This document shows positions 38,501 to 47,345 of a stretch of DNA of 64,000 nucleotides, piece after piece. Position 1 is the first letter of the stretch. The number at the start of each line of letters is the position of its first letter. Below the pieces are notes generated by a model. That model was not told the DNA's origin, did no database searches, and saw only the letters and a program-made list of their open reading frames with translations. Source of the DNA: Glandiceps talaboti (lineage: Eukaryota > Hemichordata > Enteropneusta > Spengelidae); NCBI RefSeq assembly GCF_964340395.1, contig NC_135562.1:15446296-15510295 (forward strand), read 5' to 3'. A program made the position numbers and the translations under genes.

Positions 38501-41500
38501 AAATGTTGATGAAAATGATAGATATAGGTCATGATTGATAGCTGAAACGATATAGTTACAGGTCAGAGTTATCAGGTTACAGTCAGGACTGTTGTGTGCA
38601 GATGGCAAAAACAATCACTACCACTTGTGAAAAAAATACAACAAAATTCTAGATTTTGTTTAATTTTTTCATACCTTAACCAAAATTTTGAAATAAATAG
38701 ATTTACGAGAACAATTTGGATGATTTGTGTCTAAAATAAACTAGTGTGTAATGAAATTTTCAAGAAAAAAATTAACTTTTTGTTGTGTACGATTTTGGAG
38801 GGAAACTTGAGGAATAACCCTATTTTCCAGACTATAACATAAAGTCGTAAATGTATTTGAATATTTCTTAATTTAATCAACTTTTCATGAATGTGTGAAT
38901 TTTGTTTATCATTTCTTACAAAAAATATGTATTTGTTAATCAGAAAGTTAGAGGAAACAATCAAATTTGCTGTATTTTTACATTTTGGGAAAAGCGAGTT
39001 GACATGTATTCAACACATGGCTTGAACAAAGTATTGACATCTGGGTGGATTTTATAGTTCTGTCCATACCTGAAATGATTAAATTCAAACTGAATTGATT
39101 CAGTCATAATCAGTCAAAACTAATTTTTATCCCCACATGGTCTAAACCAATTTTTGTCCCCATGAGAAATGGGTTTTAATCAATTCACGTTTGTTCTTGC
39201 GTGGGTTTTGAGCAAACTTACCTTGCATTGTTTTGAAACCACCCCCTTGAGATGGTTTCAGACTGATTCAACTAAAATCAGTTTAAACTGGTTTTAGTGT
39301 ATATCAGAGAGAACCAACTTTGATTTGATTTTGAACCGATTGTTCATGGGATCTGTGCTTTTTGTCTTTATTATTGGGAAATATACATCGACTGGTTTAT
39401 TCCTGTTGTCTGCAAAAAGTCAAAATTGACAGTCAAAATATGTATGTATATTACCCCAGTCTTTTTCTTAGAACTGTACCAGATTTGCGAATCTTTGTAA
39501 CTCTTTCAAGAGTTCACATGCCGTGGGGTCAGGGTAAATGAATTGTTGGCTTCGTAAGAGTGAGAAATACATCTTCTTAGCAAACCAGTCTCACTTTGGT
39601 TTACTCTTTGATACTGTGCCATTCAGGTGGAGACAAATACGAATCCAACACAAACCAGCCTTCTTCCAGCACAGAAGCCTCTATACCAGGAGAATCAGGT
39701 AACACTGACAAGGAGGGAAAGCCCTCACTACCTCGTAAGGCAGGAGTTTCCTTTGCCGTTGAGTCTGCAACAGACGCTACTACAGCACAGCAAAATAACA
39801 CACAGTCAGGTAGGAATTAATGCACCCACCGATTACACCAACATGTGTATAGCACATCAGGCACCAATACTATAAGGGTGATGACAGTGGTGATCTGTTG
39901 TTGATCCGCGTATGTAACCATGTCTTAGAAATGTTTGGACATAAGTTATAGATACACTAAAACAAACAAAATATAGTTTGATGCAAAAAAAACAACATCT
40001 TTTTTGAACAACATTGAAAGGATTGATTAAATAATGAAACAGGAATATGTAATAACGTAGAAATCTAGAAATTTATTTGTATACAATTACAAGTAAACTT
40101 TATACTTTTACCTGTTCCTGTCAGTTTTAGCTTCATGATTCTGAAATTATCAAAGCCTGTTTGTTTGTACACAGCTAAGTTCAAGTTTGGAGAAAGAGAA
40201 TGAAAACGAGAAGAAAATAATAGACTGTATTTTGTAAAGGAAATAGTCTTTGTTACTTTGAGGATTGTAGAATTCATGAGTATCATTTGTGGATGTTTAT
40301 TTACCAGCATTTGTGTGACTGAATTGAAGAATATAGAATTTATGTGTTTCATTTATGTGAATGTTTATTTGACAGGAACGATGGGTATCTCATCGTCAGA
40401 AGAAGCTAAAGTAGAAATAGTGGAAATGAATAAAGAGAATCATGACCCGACAACCAGATCCAGAATTCCTGTACCTGGAGGGTAAGTCTATCAAATTGAA
40501 TGCCTGGATCATAAAAACAAAAGATTACATTGTTTGGCCACTAGGGGTGCTGTTTATAAACTGGAAAAAAAGGTAATGAGAGCTAAGTACTGTAGCCTCG
40601 TTTGGAAAATCATTTCCTATTATTTCATCTCTGAAGGAGATGCCTATTATGATTATCAGAAAGTGTACAATTGAAATGAATCAAAAGTTCATACACACAT
40701 GTTTAAACAGTATTTAGACCTCAGTGGTTTGGTAAAGGGTGGTAAGTAGGTAAAATGTACCTGAGTTTTCCAGGTATTTGAGTAGAGCTCACTACCAATG
40801 TCATTATACAAGGAATGGAAATCTATCCAAGTTCTAGTCTACTGGGGTTTCTAACCCTTGGTGATAACAATGGACCTTATGCAAACAAGTTGATGGAAAG
40901 ACTTGTAATGCAAAGATGAATAGATAATTGAATACTGTCTTTCTGATGTTATCTTTGGATCATGGATATACATTGTTACTTATCTGTTCTTTTTTGTTTT
41001 ATTTTATTTTATTTTCAGTGTGTCGGTGTTCAGTCCAGTAGTGATGGACAGTTCACGGATGGCCAACGGTGACGTGCCACGATACGACAGTGATTCAGAT
41101 AGTGAGCCTATACTGTACAGAGATGAAGAGACAGATAGTGAAGAAGAAAGTAAGTCTTGTCAAAATTACAATTTTGATTTCTGACATCAACACCATGATC
41201 TTGACGTTTGGCACTGACCTTTAGGGTCAGTTATCAAAATCAAGCCAGTTATTGCATATCATTGATACTTTGTGGTCTTTATTTGTTACATATGGTGGAT
41301 TATTACACAATTTATGAAAAGGAGGGGAAGTAATGGCAATTTGGAACTTTTTGACTCATATTACAAGTACCTCAGAACCAGTGGTGTAGAACAATCAGGG
41401 TATATAATCCATATTTTCTGTTCAAAGGCAACAACTTGGCTTGTGCATGGTTTAATTTTAGTTGATATCTGTGTTAACGTAATAGTTCATTTGCTGTTGT

Positions 41501-44500
41501 CGTATTGTAACTTGAATCTTTATTATATCTGTTTGTGTATTGACAGGTGAATTGGCATCCAAAGTGAAGAGGAAAGATAGTTTAGCTATTAAACTGAGTA
41601 ACAGACCAAGTAGAAATGTCTTAGTTGATAGGAATATCATTTCTGACAGATCAGAGAATGACAAAAAAGTAGAAAAAACTTCAATAGGTGCAAAACTTGA
41701 AAGGTGAGTGGTGATTTTATGTTCAGAAAGTTTTTAGGGAAGATTAAAAGTTAAAATTTAGATTCTCATAGTTGAGGGCATCCTTTCAGTTGACTCAACA
41801 GTTTGATTCCCATAGTTGACATTAAGGGTGCCGTTTCAGTGGACTCAATTTTGATCCCAAAGCTGACATTGAGGGCGCCCTTCAGTCGACTCAACATTTT
41901 GATTCCCATGGCTGACATTGAGGGCATCCTTCCAATGGCATCCCCCATTGTGACTCTTATTTAACTGTTTGGTGTGCTTTCATATTAAATGATGTGACTG
42001 GACAATAATATTGTTCAAAACTTGATATGGTGATATTTCTATTTCTGTCGCAAGAACCACCTTTCTTTTAATTTCTAAGCAATCGCAACACTGCACAGTA
42101 GTGAAAACAAACATTACAGTTTCCAGTGTATGATGAACAAATATGAAAATGACAAGATAATGCATTGTTCATCCATGTTTCACCTTTTAATTTGTTTTGT
42201 CTTTCAAAATAAATTCCAGGCGATTAAGTCTACGACCGACACAGGAAGAATTAGAACAGAGAAATATTATGAGAAGTAAGTATCAACTTTGACAGTAGGT
42301 CATGGAGAATTTTTTGGAAAAAGTGCCGTTGTATTTATAGTTCTGAAGTTATGTGTGTGTGTGTGTGTGTGTGTATGTGTGTGTGTGTGTGTGTGTTTAT
42401 TTATTTATTTACACCATGCAATGATACAATAACCATAAATGACATGCCCCTGTGTCATTCAAGAAAGGAATTGCTGTAACACAATGTCCATGTCATGTGA
42501 AAACTTTTCAAACACTAACATTTGCAAAAATATTTGTTCAATAAAACTCAGTTTGTGGGTGACTCAAATGTAAATATTTGAATCTTCAACATCATTGTTA
42601 ATGCTTCTGAAGTTTTCAGTTTATTAATTCTGTGGTTACGTTTTTTTCACCAGAAACAAGTCAAAAAGAAGACTATGAAAACAGAGAATTGACCAGAAGT
42701 ATACTTACAAGAAAGGTACGTCTTTCTAACATTTTATCATTCATTTTTCTATCGTGGCTGTCTGTAGTAATGCAGTCTGAAATCCATGTTGTCATAGCTG
42801 TGATGCAGTCTGAAATCCATGTTGTCATAGCAGTCAGTGATGCAGTCTGAAATCCATGTTGTCATAGCAGTCTGTGATGCAGTCTGAAATCCATGCTGTC
42901 ATAGCAGTCAGTGATGCAGTCTGAAATTCATGCTGTCATAGCAGTTTATGATGCAGTCTGAAATCCATGTTGTCATAGCAGTCAGTGATGCAGTCTGAAA
43001 TCCATGCTGTCATAGCAGTTTATGATGCAGTCTGAAGTCCATGCTGTCATAGCAGTCAGTGATGCAGTCTGAAATCCATGTTGTCATAGCAGTTTATGAT
43101 GCAGTCTGAAATCCATGTTGTCATAGCAGTTTATGATGCAGTCTGAAGTCCATGCTGTCATAGCAGTTTATGATGCAGTCTGAAATCCATGCTGTCATAG
43201 CAGTTTATGATGCAGTCTGAAATCCATGCTGTCATAGCAGTCAGTGATGCAGTCTGAAATCCATGCTGTCATAGCAGTCTGTGATGCAGTCTGAAATCCA
43301 TGCTGTCATAGCAGTGTGTGATGCAGTCTGAAATCCATGCTGTCATAGCTGTGATGCAGTCTGAAATCCATGCTGTCATAGCAGTCTGTGATGCAGTCTG
43401 AAATCCATGCTGTCATAGCAGTGTGTGATGCAGTCTGAAATCCATGCTGTCATAGCTGTGATGCAGTCTGAAATCCATGCTGTCATAGCAGTCAGTGATG
43501 CAGTCTGAAATCCATGTTGTCATAGCAGTTTATGATGCAGTCTGAAATCCATGCTGTCATAGCAGTTTATGATGCAGTCTGAAATCCATGCTGTCATAGC
43601 AGTCAGTGATGCAGTCTGAAATCCATGCTGTCATAGCAGTCAGTGATGCAGTCTGAAATCCATGCTGTCATAGCAGTCTGTGATGCAGTCTGAAATCCAT
43701 GCTGTCAGTGATGCAGTCTGAAATCCATGTTATCATAGCAGTCAGTGATGCAGTCTGAAATGTAAGCTGTCATGTATCACAGAATAGCTTGGAAACTACG
43801 AGTACAAAGTTTTGTAACAAGCAAGGATTCCTAGCTGAAGTACATACAGCACTGTAACACACCAACCAAGGAACCAAGTCTCTGACTTTGTTATACATTG
43901 TAGTGATTTTGATATGATGTTGAAATATTGTTTTGATATACAGTTAAGTTTTAGACCAACCGTAGAAGAACTCAAGAGGAGGAATATTCTTAAATTCTGT
44001 GACTATGTAGAAGTAACACAGGCTATAGACTATGATAGGAAGGCAGATAAACCATGGACTAGACTAACACCGCAAGATAAGGTAAGCATGTTGACATTTA
44101 GCCAGTTGTCTCGTCTCAAACTCTACTTAGTTGAACTCTGCTCCAATTGGAATCAAAATATTCATATTAAAATCAACATTATTTTCCTGAATGTTTCATA
44201 TATTACCGATACACAGGTTAAATGTCATTCCCAAGTTTTATCTTCATTCATTCTGAAAATTAGTCTGTAAGGTAAGCCATGATGGGGCGCCCTCACACGG
44301 CTGTATATTTGAATTAGAAATTTCTTTTGAGTGACAATACCATTTTATATTTCTGAATGCAAAAATAATGGGAGATGTGATTTTTGATTTGAAGATTTTT
44401 GTGATGACTTGAGATGTCAGATTTCTATATTTGCTTTTCATTTCAGGCGGCAATTAGAAAAGAACTGAATGATTACAAAAGTGCTGAAATGGAAGTCCAT

Positions 44501-45089
44501 GCTGAGAGTAGGCAATACACTAGGTGAGACTAATATTTAGTTATACTTGACAGACTGTGGATAAAATTTGGATGGATTTGTAACTTAGTAATTAATTTAG
44601 TTCAGTAACTTTATTTATCCCAAATGGGCAATTCAGTTTAGTGGATAAAACAGCTGCACTTCAAGAAAAAAGACAAAGTTCAAAGCCACAACAAACAAAC
44701 TAAAAGGTTACACAACATCAAAGAACAATTCACACTACAACAAGAGAATCTAAAATGTTTTGTTTTAAAAGCTGCACTGCAGATGGTATGAAAGAGTTCT
44801 TATGCCGCTTTATCCTGCAAGTTGGGTATCTAAGACATCTACCAGATGGAAGGAAATTAAATTCAGTAGTTAAAATATGATATATATATCTAAAATTGAA
44901 CAAGCTTTCCTTTGTGATTTGTTGTAAAATTATCGATATCCAATTCTGAGAAGCATAACTTCCGATTCTATTACCTAAGATAACGGTTTGGCTAGTTTGA
45001 ACAATGGAAATATTACTATGGGTACTTCAGAAATCTCATAATGATAACTTTTCCTTTTCTTTCTGATCCACAGGTTCCATCGACCGTGA
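20355..45089 (+). CDS. PHACTR: PHACTR-family phosphatase and actin regulator, 12 coding exons, 5' end missing
   Basis: PHACTR proteins bind G-actin through RPEL motifs and recruit protein phosphatase 1 (PP1) through a C-terminal segment; they act in cytoplasm and nucleus in actin-controlled dephosphorylation. Exons: 20355-20531, 24516-24584, 36700-36897, 39627-39809, 40376-40481, 41019-41149, 41547-41703, 42220-42275, 42654-42715, 43944-44081, 44447-44523, 45074-45089. All junctions are GT-AG and phases join without a break, giving 455 residues plus stop counted from the first whole codon (20357). Order: basic block 26-47, N-terminal RPEL about 60-81, Ser/Thr/Pro linker 82-208, acidic stretch 260-288, three C-terminal RPELs about 299-320, 338-358 and 375-395, PP1-binding region 394-455. 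The first exon starts with two bases of a split codon, so an upstream exon exists or translation starts at Met 20381. Paralogue (1-4) cannot be assigned; an invertebrate is expected to have one pro-orthologue. Total length is below the roughly 580-700 residues usual for vertebrate members, mainly from a short linker. Confidence 0.95.
20963..21415. mobile_element. 453-bp fold-back element in PHACTR intron
   Basis: Ends ATGAAATTCAA and TTGAATTTCAT mark inverted arms of about 185 bases (20963-21150 and 21229-21415) around a 78-base spacer. Shared blocks in opposite orientation include CTTGAAAGGAATAGACA, ATTTTCAAGATAAA, TTGATAAGACCCCT, CAACACCAAGTGTGGTAT and GATAACAGGATGTC. No coding capacity. 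Superfamily not recognised and no clear target-site duplication. Confidence 0.88.
21772..22757. repeat. 34-bp tandem array, 29 copies, E-box in each unit
   Basis: Unit: CCACAGTGAAATTTGTAGTG followed by GTCACATGACTAAA. Unit count and period agree with the total length (one unit is 3 bases short). The GTCACNTGAC core is CACATG in most units, CACACG in about eight, and CACGTG in two. Lies in the PHACTR intron 20532-24515. Confidence 0.96.
22758..24031. other. Intron sequence, no further exon seen
   Basis: Part of the PHACTR intron. The only notable motif is GTGTGAGGGCGCCCCATC at 23879, which also occurs at 44280 (inverted) and 53202. Confidence 0.55.
24032..24385. mobile_element. 354-bp MITE-like element with 25-bp inverted ends
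   Basis: Left end TTAAAGTGGCACAAGCTGAG (24032 on) is matched by an inverted copy ending at 24385, 25 bases with one mismatch. TA next to each arm fits a Tc1/mariner-type target, but that is inferred. It lies 130 bases upstream of the RPEL exon at 24516. Confidence 0.7.
24516..24584 (+). CDS. PHACTR: PHACTR exon: N-terminal RPEL motif
   Basis: Encodes residues 59-82, with [19 protein letters not shown] as the N-terminal RPEL. RPEL helices clamp monomeric actin. As in vertebrate PHACTRs, the Pro of the name motif is not kept here, but Arg67, Glu72 and Leu73 are. The acceptor follows a (TTTG)n pyrimidine-rich tract and the donor is gtgagt at 24585. Confidence 0.95.
25037..25115 (+). mobile_element. 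SINE fragment (3' part)
   Basis: GGCAAGATTTGAACCATGAC, AAGTCAACCCAGC and GGGCACCTGGTAGGAT match, in order, the body of the tRNA-derived element at 36390-36655. The tRNA-like head is absent here. Confidence 0.7.
27038..27340. mobile_element. 303-bp snap-back MITE, copy 1
   Basis: Near-palindromic over its whole length: TGGCCATATGGAGGAGAATT at the left returns inverted as ..ATGAGAATT at the right end. Long shared blocks (GGGTACTTATTTTGA, TTTATCATGGCTTCCTACTT, GAAAAATCAA) follow inward, and the centre is TTTGTTATTGTATGTACAAT plus its complement. A diverged copy lies at 48741-49083. No coding capacity. Confidence 0.9.
28590..29860. repeat. Strongly degenerate 150-200-bp tandem repeat with (TACAA)n
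   Basis: Six or seven diverged units share TTCAATTGACTTT, TATATTCAAACCTAAATTCA, RAAATRAAAG and GAAACCCATCAAAATATGTA. Spacing is about 150-165 in the last three units and wider earlier. A pure (TACAA) run lies at 28971-29017. Confidence 0.65.
30013..30190. mobile_element. Fold-back element whose arms match the 57.2-kb minisatellite
   Basis: Left arm GTTAGCCTATCTGTAGACTT ... CCGCTAACCTAAC and right arm GTTAGGATAGCAGAATAGTG ... CTACAGGTAGGCTAG are inverted copies, about 60 bases each, around an AT-rich centre. The arm matches the unit of the tandem array at 57195-57560. Confidence 0.75.
30520..31030. repeat. 147-bp tandem repeat, about three copies
   Basis: GTTATTTACAAAATATTTTG recurs at 30591, 30738 and 30885, exactly 147 bases apart. 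The rest of the unit (CATAGCATAATTCATGTATT, CGACCTTTCAGTGTAGTCAA) is well kept between copies. Confidence 0.88.
31055..31250. mobile_element. MITE-like repeat, CTGTAACT...TGAAAATTGTT family
   Basis: Shares CACTGTAACTTGAGTATTTT, TATCAGAAAACCAATAT, CTGAAAATTGTTAAAATACC and TTCATTTTGGGTGCGGACC with the better-preserved copy at 47346-47707 and with 63662-63750. Right boundary unclear. Confidence 0.5.
32557..32569 (+). promoter_or_regulatory. Exact DR1 nuclear-receptor element
   Basis: AGGTCAAAGGTCA inside the long PHACTR intron, preceded by another AGGTCA half-site at 32547. Confidence 0.5.
35040..35830. repeat. Degenerate tandem repeat, five copies
   Basis: Units contain GACTTCTGTAGTATGTA.CAGTGTGGGTGTA near 35189, 35340, 35466, 35556 and 35699, with GTCAGTGACAATATTTG and CACTGACTAAAYTTC segments between. 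Spacing is 90-150 bases. Confidence 0.75.
36390..36655 (-). mobile_element. tRNA-derived SINE
   Basis: On the minus strand a tRNA-like head reads GGGTGAATGGTTAGTG (A-box region) and GGTTCAAGCCC (B box, 36614-36604). The body follows with CCTTGGGCAAGATTTGAACC, CTCAGTCAACCCAGC, GACCTGGTAGGAT and a TTATGGATTGTATGCTCCCC segment. It sits 45 bases upstream of the PHACTR exon at 36700. The family name is not known to me. Confidence 0.75.
36700..36897 (+). CDS. PHACTR: PHACTR exon: Ser/Thr-rich linker with proline cluster
   Basis: Residues 82-148. Opens with an acidic Asp-Ala-Tyr-Glu-Asp segment, then runs of eight Ser and eight Thr, and ends SPPPLPQKK, matching the proline-rich stretch between the N- and C-terminal RPELs of other PHACTRs. 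The Ser run is coded by a short tca/tcg tract and probably varies in length. Acceptor ttttttcag, donor gtatgt. Phases (1 in, 1 out) match both neighbours. Confidence 0.88.
36898..39626. other. PHACTR intron, 2.7 kb
   Basis: Holds the 68-bp repeat at 37971. The GAAACCACC/GGTTTCAGA stretch at 39060-39300 is similar to the possible element at 10740. No other exon seen. Confidence 0.6.
37971..38176. repeat. 68-bp tandem repeat, three copies
   Basis: GGTACCTGTAATAGCATTTT at 37971, 38039 and 38107, each followed by ATGCTAGAGGGTCAAAATAG and AACAAGAAGTTCGACTTATT. A single diverged unit lies at 16610-16680. Confidence 0.92.
39627..39809 (+). CDS. PHACTR: PHACTR exon: low-complexity linker
   Basis: Residues 148-209, rich in Ser, Thr, Asn, Gln and Glu, with a basic [13 protein letters not shown] segment. 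No domain is recognised. It is called as an exon because acceptor attcag and donor gtagga bracket a frame that joins both neighbours in phase 1; as a 183-base symmetric exon it could be skipped without a frame change. Confidence 0.82.
40376..40481 (+). CDS. PHACTR: PHACTR exon: linker with NKEN motif
   Basis: Residues 209-244, containing [12 protein letters not shown] similar NKEN segment precedes the acidic stretch in vertebrate PHACTRs. It ends in a basic, proline-containing RSRIPVPGG. Acceptor gacag, donor gtaagt. Confidence 0.88.
41019..41149 (+). CDS. PHACTR: PHACTR exon: acidic segment
   Basis: Residues 244-288. Ends in an Asp/Ser/Glu-rich stretch ([20 protein letters not shown]) corresponding to the acidic region just before the C-terminal RPEL triplet. 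Acceptor attttcag after a T-rich tract; donor gtaagt. Confidence 0.9.
41547..41703 (+). CDS. PHACTR: PHACTR exon: first C-terminal RPEL (degenerate)
   Basis: Residues 288-340. [14 protein letters not shown] (296-309) is the conserved start of the RPEL triplet. The core reads RPSRNVL: Arg307, Pro308 and Leu313 are kept, but the expected Glu is Val312. The following RPEL starts at the exon end (KLER). Acceptor ttgacag, donor gtgagt. Confidence 0.93.
41760..41945. repeat. About 57-bp tandem repeat in PHACTR intron
   Basis: Three to four units of GATTCCCATAGTTGACATT, AAGGGYGCC.TTTCAGT and GACTCAA, within the intron 41704-42219. Confidence 0.8.
42220..42275 (+). CDS. PHACTR: PHACTR exon: second C-terminal RPEL
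   Basis: Residues 340-359, [18 protein letters not shown]: a canonical RPEL with Arg345, Pro346, Glu350 and Leu351. Acceptor attccag, donor gtaagt. Confidence 0.95.
42352..42397. repeat. (TG)n microsatellite
   Basis: Short TG run with one TATG interruption in the PHACTR intron 42276-42653. Confidence 0.95.
42654..42715 (+). CDS. PHACTR: PHACTR exon: charged helix between RPELs
   Basis: Residues 359-379, a Lys/Glu-rich segment ending RSILTRK, which leads into the third C-terminal RPEL. Acceptor tttcaccag, donor gtacgt, leaving phase 0. The 37-bp minisatellite begins 56 bases after the donor. Confidence 0.92.
42771..43760. repeat. 37-bp minisatellite, 28 copies
   Basis: GATGCAGTCTGAAATCCATG then CTGTCATAGCAGTCAGT. 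The last six bases vary between CAGTCAGT, CAGTTTAT, CAGTCTGT and CAGTGTGT, and some units are 30-31 bases (CATAGCTGTGATGC). Fills most of the 1.2-kb intron between exons 42654-42715 and 43944-44081. The variant order repeats in blocks, as expected from unequal exchange. Confidence 0.96.
43944..44081 (+). CDS. PHACTR: PHACTR exon: third C-terminal RPEL and PP1-binding motifs
   Basis: Residues 380-425. [16 protein letters not shown] is a canonical RPEL. It is followed by ILKF (RVxF-type PP1 contact, Phe397), DYVEV (hydrophobic pair contact), [10 protein letters not shown] (Arg411 and Trp417, the R and W contacts known from the PHACTR1-PP1 structure) and TRLTPQDK. Acceptor atacag, donor gtaagc. 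138 bases, phase 0 at both ends. Confidence 0.96.
44447..44523 (+). CDS. PHACTR: PHACTR exon: C-terminal amphipathic helix
   Basis: Residues 426-451, [20 protein letters not shown], the helix that remodels the PP1 hydrophobic groove in PHACTR1. Acceptor atttcag, donor gtgaga, splitting the Arg codon shared with the last exon. Confidence 0.95.
44560..44900. mobile_element. Possible old retroelement remnant
   Basis: Starts with CTTTATTTATCCCAAATGGG, later ATGGTATGAAAGAGTTCTTA and TCTACCAGATGGAAGG. The layout recalls a dispersed element seen in fish and other marine animals, but I cannot name it and see no second copy here. Confidence 0.3.
45074..45089 (+). CDS. PHACTR: PHACTR terminal coding microexon (FHRP stop)
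   Basis: Only 16 coding bases: completes Arg451, then Phe-His-Arg-Pro and TGA at 45087-45089. The RFHRP ending is the invariant C-terminus of the family, which confirms the splice despite the tiny size. Acceptor gatccacag. The rest of the exon is 3' UTR. Confidence 0.95.
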
Positions 45090-45507
45090 TGGTCGGCAGA
45101 TCTTATTATTTGCAATTTACAATTATGCAGAAGAGAATATTTAATTTTGAACTGTATCCTGTATGTTTTTTGTTTGTTTTTCTCCTCCTTTATTTTACAA
45201 ATAACGGCTGTCTGATAGCTGAGCAAGCTATGTTGTGGTTTTGACTATCTTGTACTTCTCCAGCTGATGTGTAACGTGAAATTCACACACACACAATGAT
45301 ATGTACATAGCCAGGGAGTCAATCAGTGGTCAATTATGTAAAAAAAACAAAACCAACACAACACTACCATTTGATGTAGGGTATAATTAGTTATTTTTCT
45401 TGTTCTGAGTTCCATGTACCTAAGTCTGTGTTCAACTTCATGTGTTGCCTTTCCAACATGTCTTGTAATCGGTATTCATTTTCTTAAAAATACTGATGTA
45501 TGACTAA

Positions 45508-45513
45508 AATAAA
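45508..45513 (+). promoter_or_regulatory. Candidate poly(A) signal of PHACTR
   Basis: AATAAA about 420 bases after the PHACTR stop, on the sense strand. Position is reasonable, but such hexamers are frequent in AT-rich DNA; 3' end data would be needed to choose it over others. Confidence 0.4.
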
Positions 45514-45532
45514 GATTTCCCATCATTTTTGT

Positions 45533-45615
45533 GAACAGCGCCCTCTATCAAAATTTCTCACCCTAGTGAACAGCGCCCTCTATCAAAATTTCTCACCCTA
45601 GTGAACAGTGCCCTC
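45533..45615. repeat. 35-bp repeat, 2.5 copies, with GCGCCCTC
   Basis: GTGAACAGCGCCCTCTATCA then AAATTTCTCACCCTA, units at 45531, 45566 and 45601, in the region after the PHACTR stop. Confidence 0.9.
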
Positions 45616-47345
45616 TATTGGCGTGTATTGGTAAATATTTACTTGTGTCAAAGGTCTGTGTCTTTCTCATGACTCAATACTGCAAGTGTGATAGCCTGTA
45701 CAAAAACATCTCTGTTATTGATCATCATTGTCCAAATTATATGACATTAGTTATGATTTGAAATTGTATGTTGTTGTATGGTTATAGACTTGGGGGCACT
45801 GTTTTATATAAAAGGGTAATACATGGTTGAACACGGATACTTCAAAATATGTACATGAGAACTCACAACTCAAGTGATATTTACAACAGTTGTATATTAA
45901 CATCTACGGGATGCCTATCTCAAAATGTGACAGGGATGTCATTTCTTTCGGATATGGAACAATTGAGAGTATAGCTACTGTAGTGTCTACGCTTGTACCG
46001 TGATCAAGTCTTGGTGACGTCTTACCATCCTGTGTACAGTGATCTGGAAACAGGATTTGACAGTAACTTCAGTTTTAAGCTTCACAGAGGAGGAAATTTT
46101 AAGACGGCACACCTGTGTCACACCACAGTTTGACCTCAACTTTTCAACTTTTTATCTCACATTTACTGGGGAGGACTGTAGTTTTGCTCCTTGGAGAAAG
46201 ACATTATCTGGAGAACAGTGCATGTCATGGAATTTGATCATGAACTTTCAACTTTAACCTTTCACCTGTCATCTCTAAGGAGTTTGTAACTTACAACAGA
46301 GAAAAAGATAAAGAAATTGTTGAGTAGAACTTGATCTTTCAACTTTAACCTTTCACCTATCTATCATCTCTGCCAAGGTTGTAATTTATAACACAGAATG
46401 GAATACAGAATTGTAGACAGGTTTCTGGTCCCTTATCAGCTTTGACAATATTAGGACCAGTAACGGCTAATTTATCCATGGTTGTAATTGGCTACGATTT
46501 CCTTGCATTCTGATTGGTCTGTGCCCCGGCCGGTAAATATTTTCAAATGGCAAAGCACTGATCTGATTGGCTTTTGGAAACAAATATGCCTGCCCACATA
46601 GTGGAGCTGTCAATTAAGTTTATCTGTGTATTTACTGTACACGTGTACTTTGCAGTAATCAATGCAAGACAAAATTCAACATACTTACTAAAACCGACTG
46701 AATGCCAAAAGTTAGTTTAGAATCCTGACAAAAAAAAATGGCAGCTGTTACCTGTCGTCATTCTCTAAGCCCTCTTGTCATGAGATAGGACCAGAATCTA
46801 GTCTAAAGGAATCGTTGCGTTTTGAGCTTGACCTCTCAACTTTAACCTTTCACCTGTTATCTTTATATGTCAAGTATGTATTCCTACATCTCAATGCTTA
46901 CATGAATGGTTTGTAGTTTTTTTTAAAAAACTGATTTGTATCTTACTAAATTTAATCAGATTTTTTGCCCTTTCCTATGTATATGAGCTTTTTTGTGAGT
47001 CAATGTAAGACTTTTCACAGTGCTGTCAATCGTTTTAGGGGTCGCGGAGGTCAAAGTGCAAAGTTCAGACAAAATTTGCATATCATGAAGTTAGAGCTCA
47101 GAAACAGACAGCTGGAAAAGAAGTTTATCAATTCACCCCTTTTTTCGTGAAAATGAGACGGTCCATGAGACGGTCCATTCCTTAGGTCTTAGTAATACGG
47201 TGCCAAAAATTGAAATGCAGTAGGTGTGTGTTTGCGGAAACCATTCAGACGGTGTAACGTAAAACTTTACATAAATAGCTGAAATAGACAACATGTACTT
47301 TTCAAATTAGTGTAACAATTTAGTATTGCACAAATATTGCAATTC

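Noticed and set aside
46965-47150. 61-codon frame with an Arg/Gly segment as an exon
   Set aside because: No family match, and it lies beyond the confirmed PHACTR stop and a plausible poly(A) signal.
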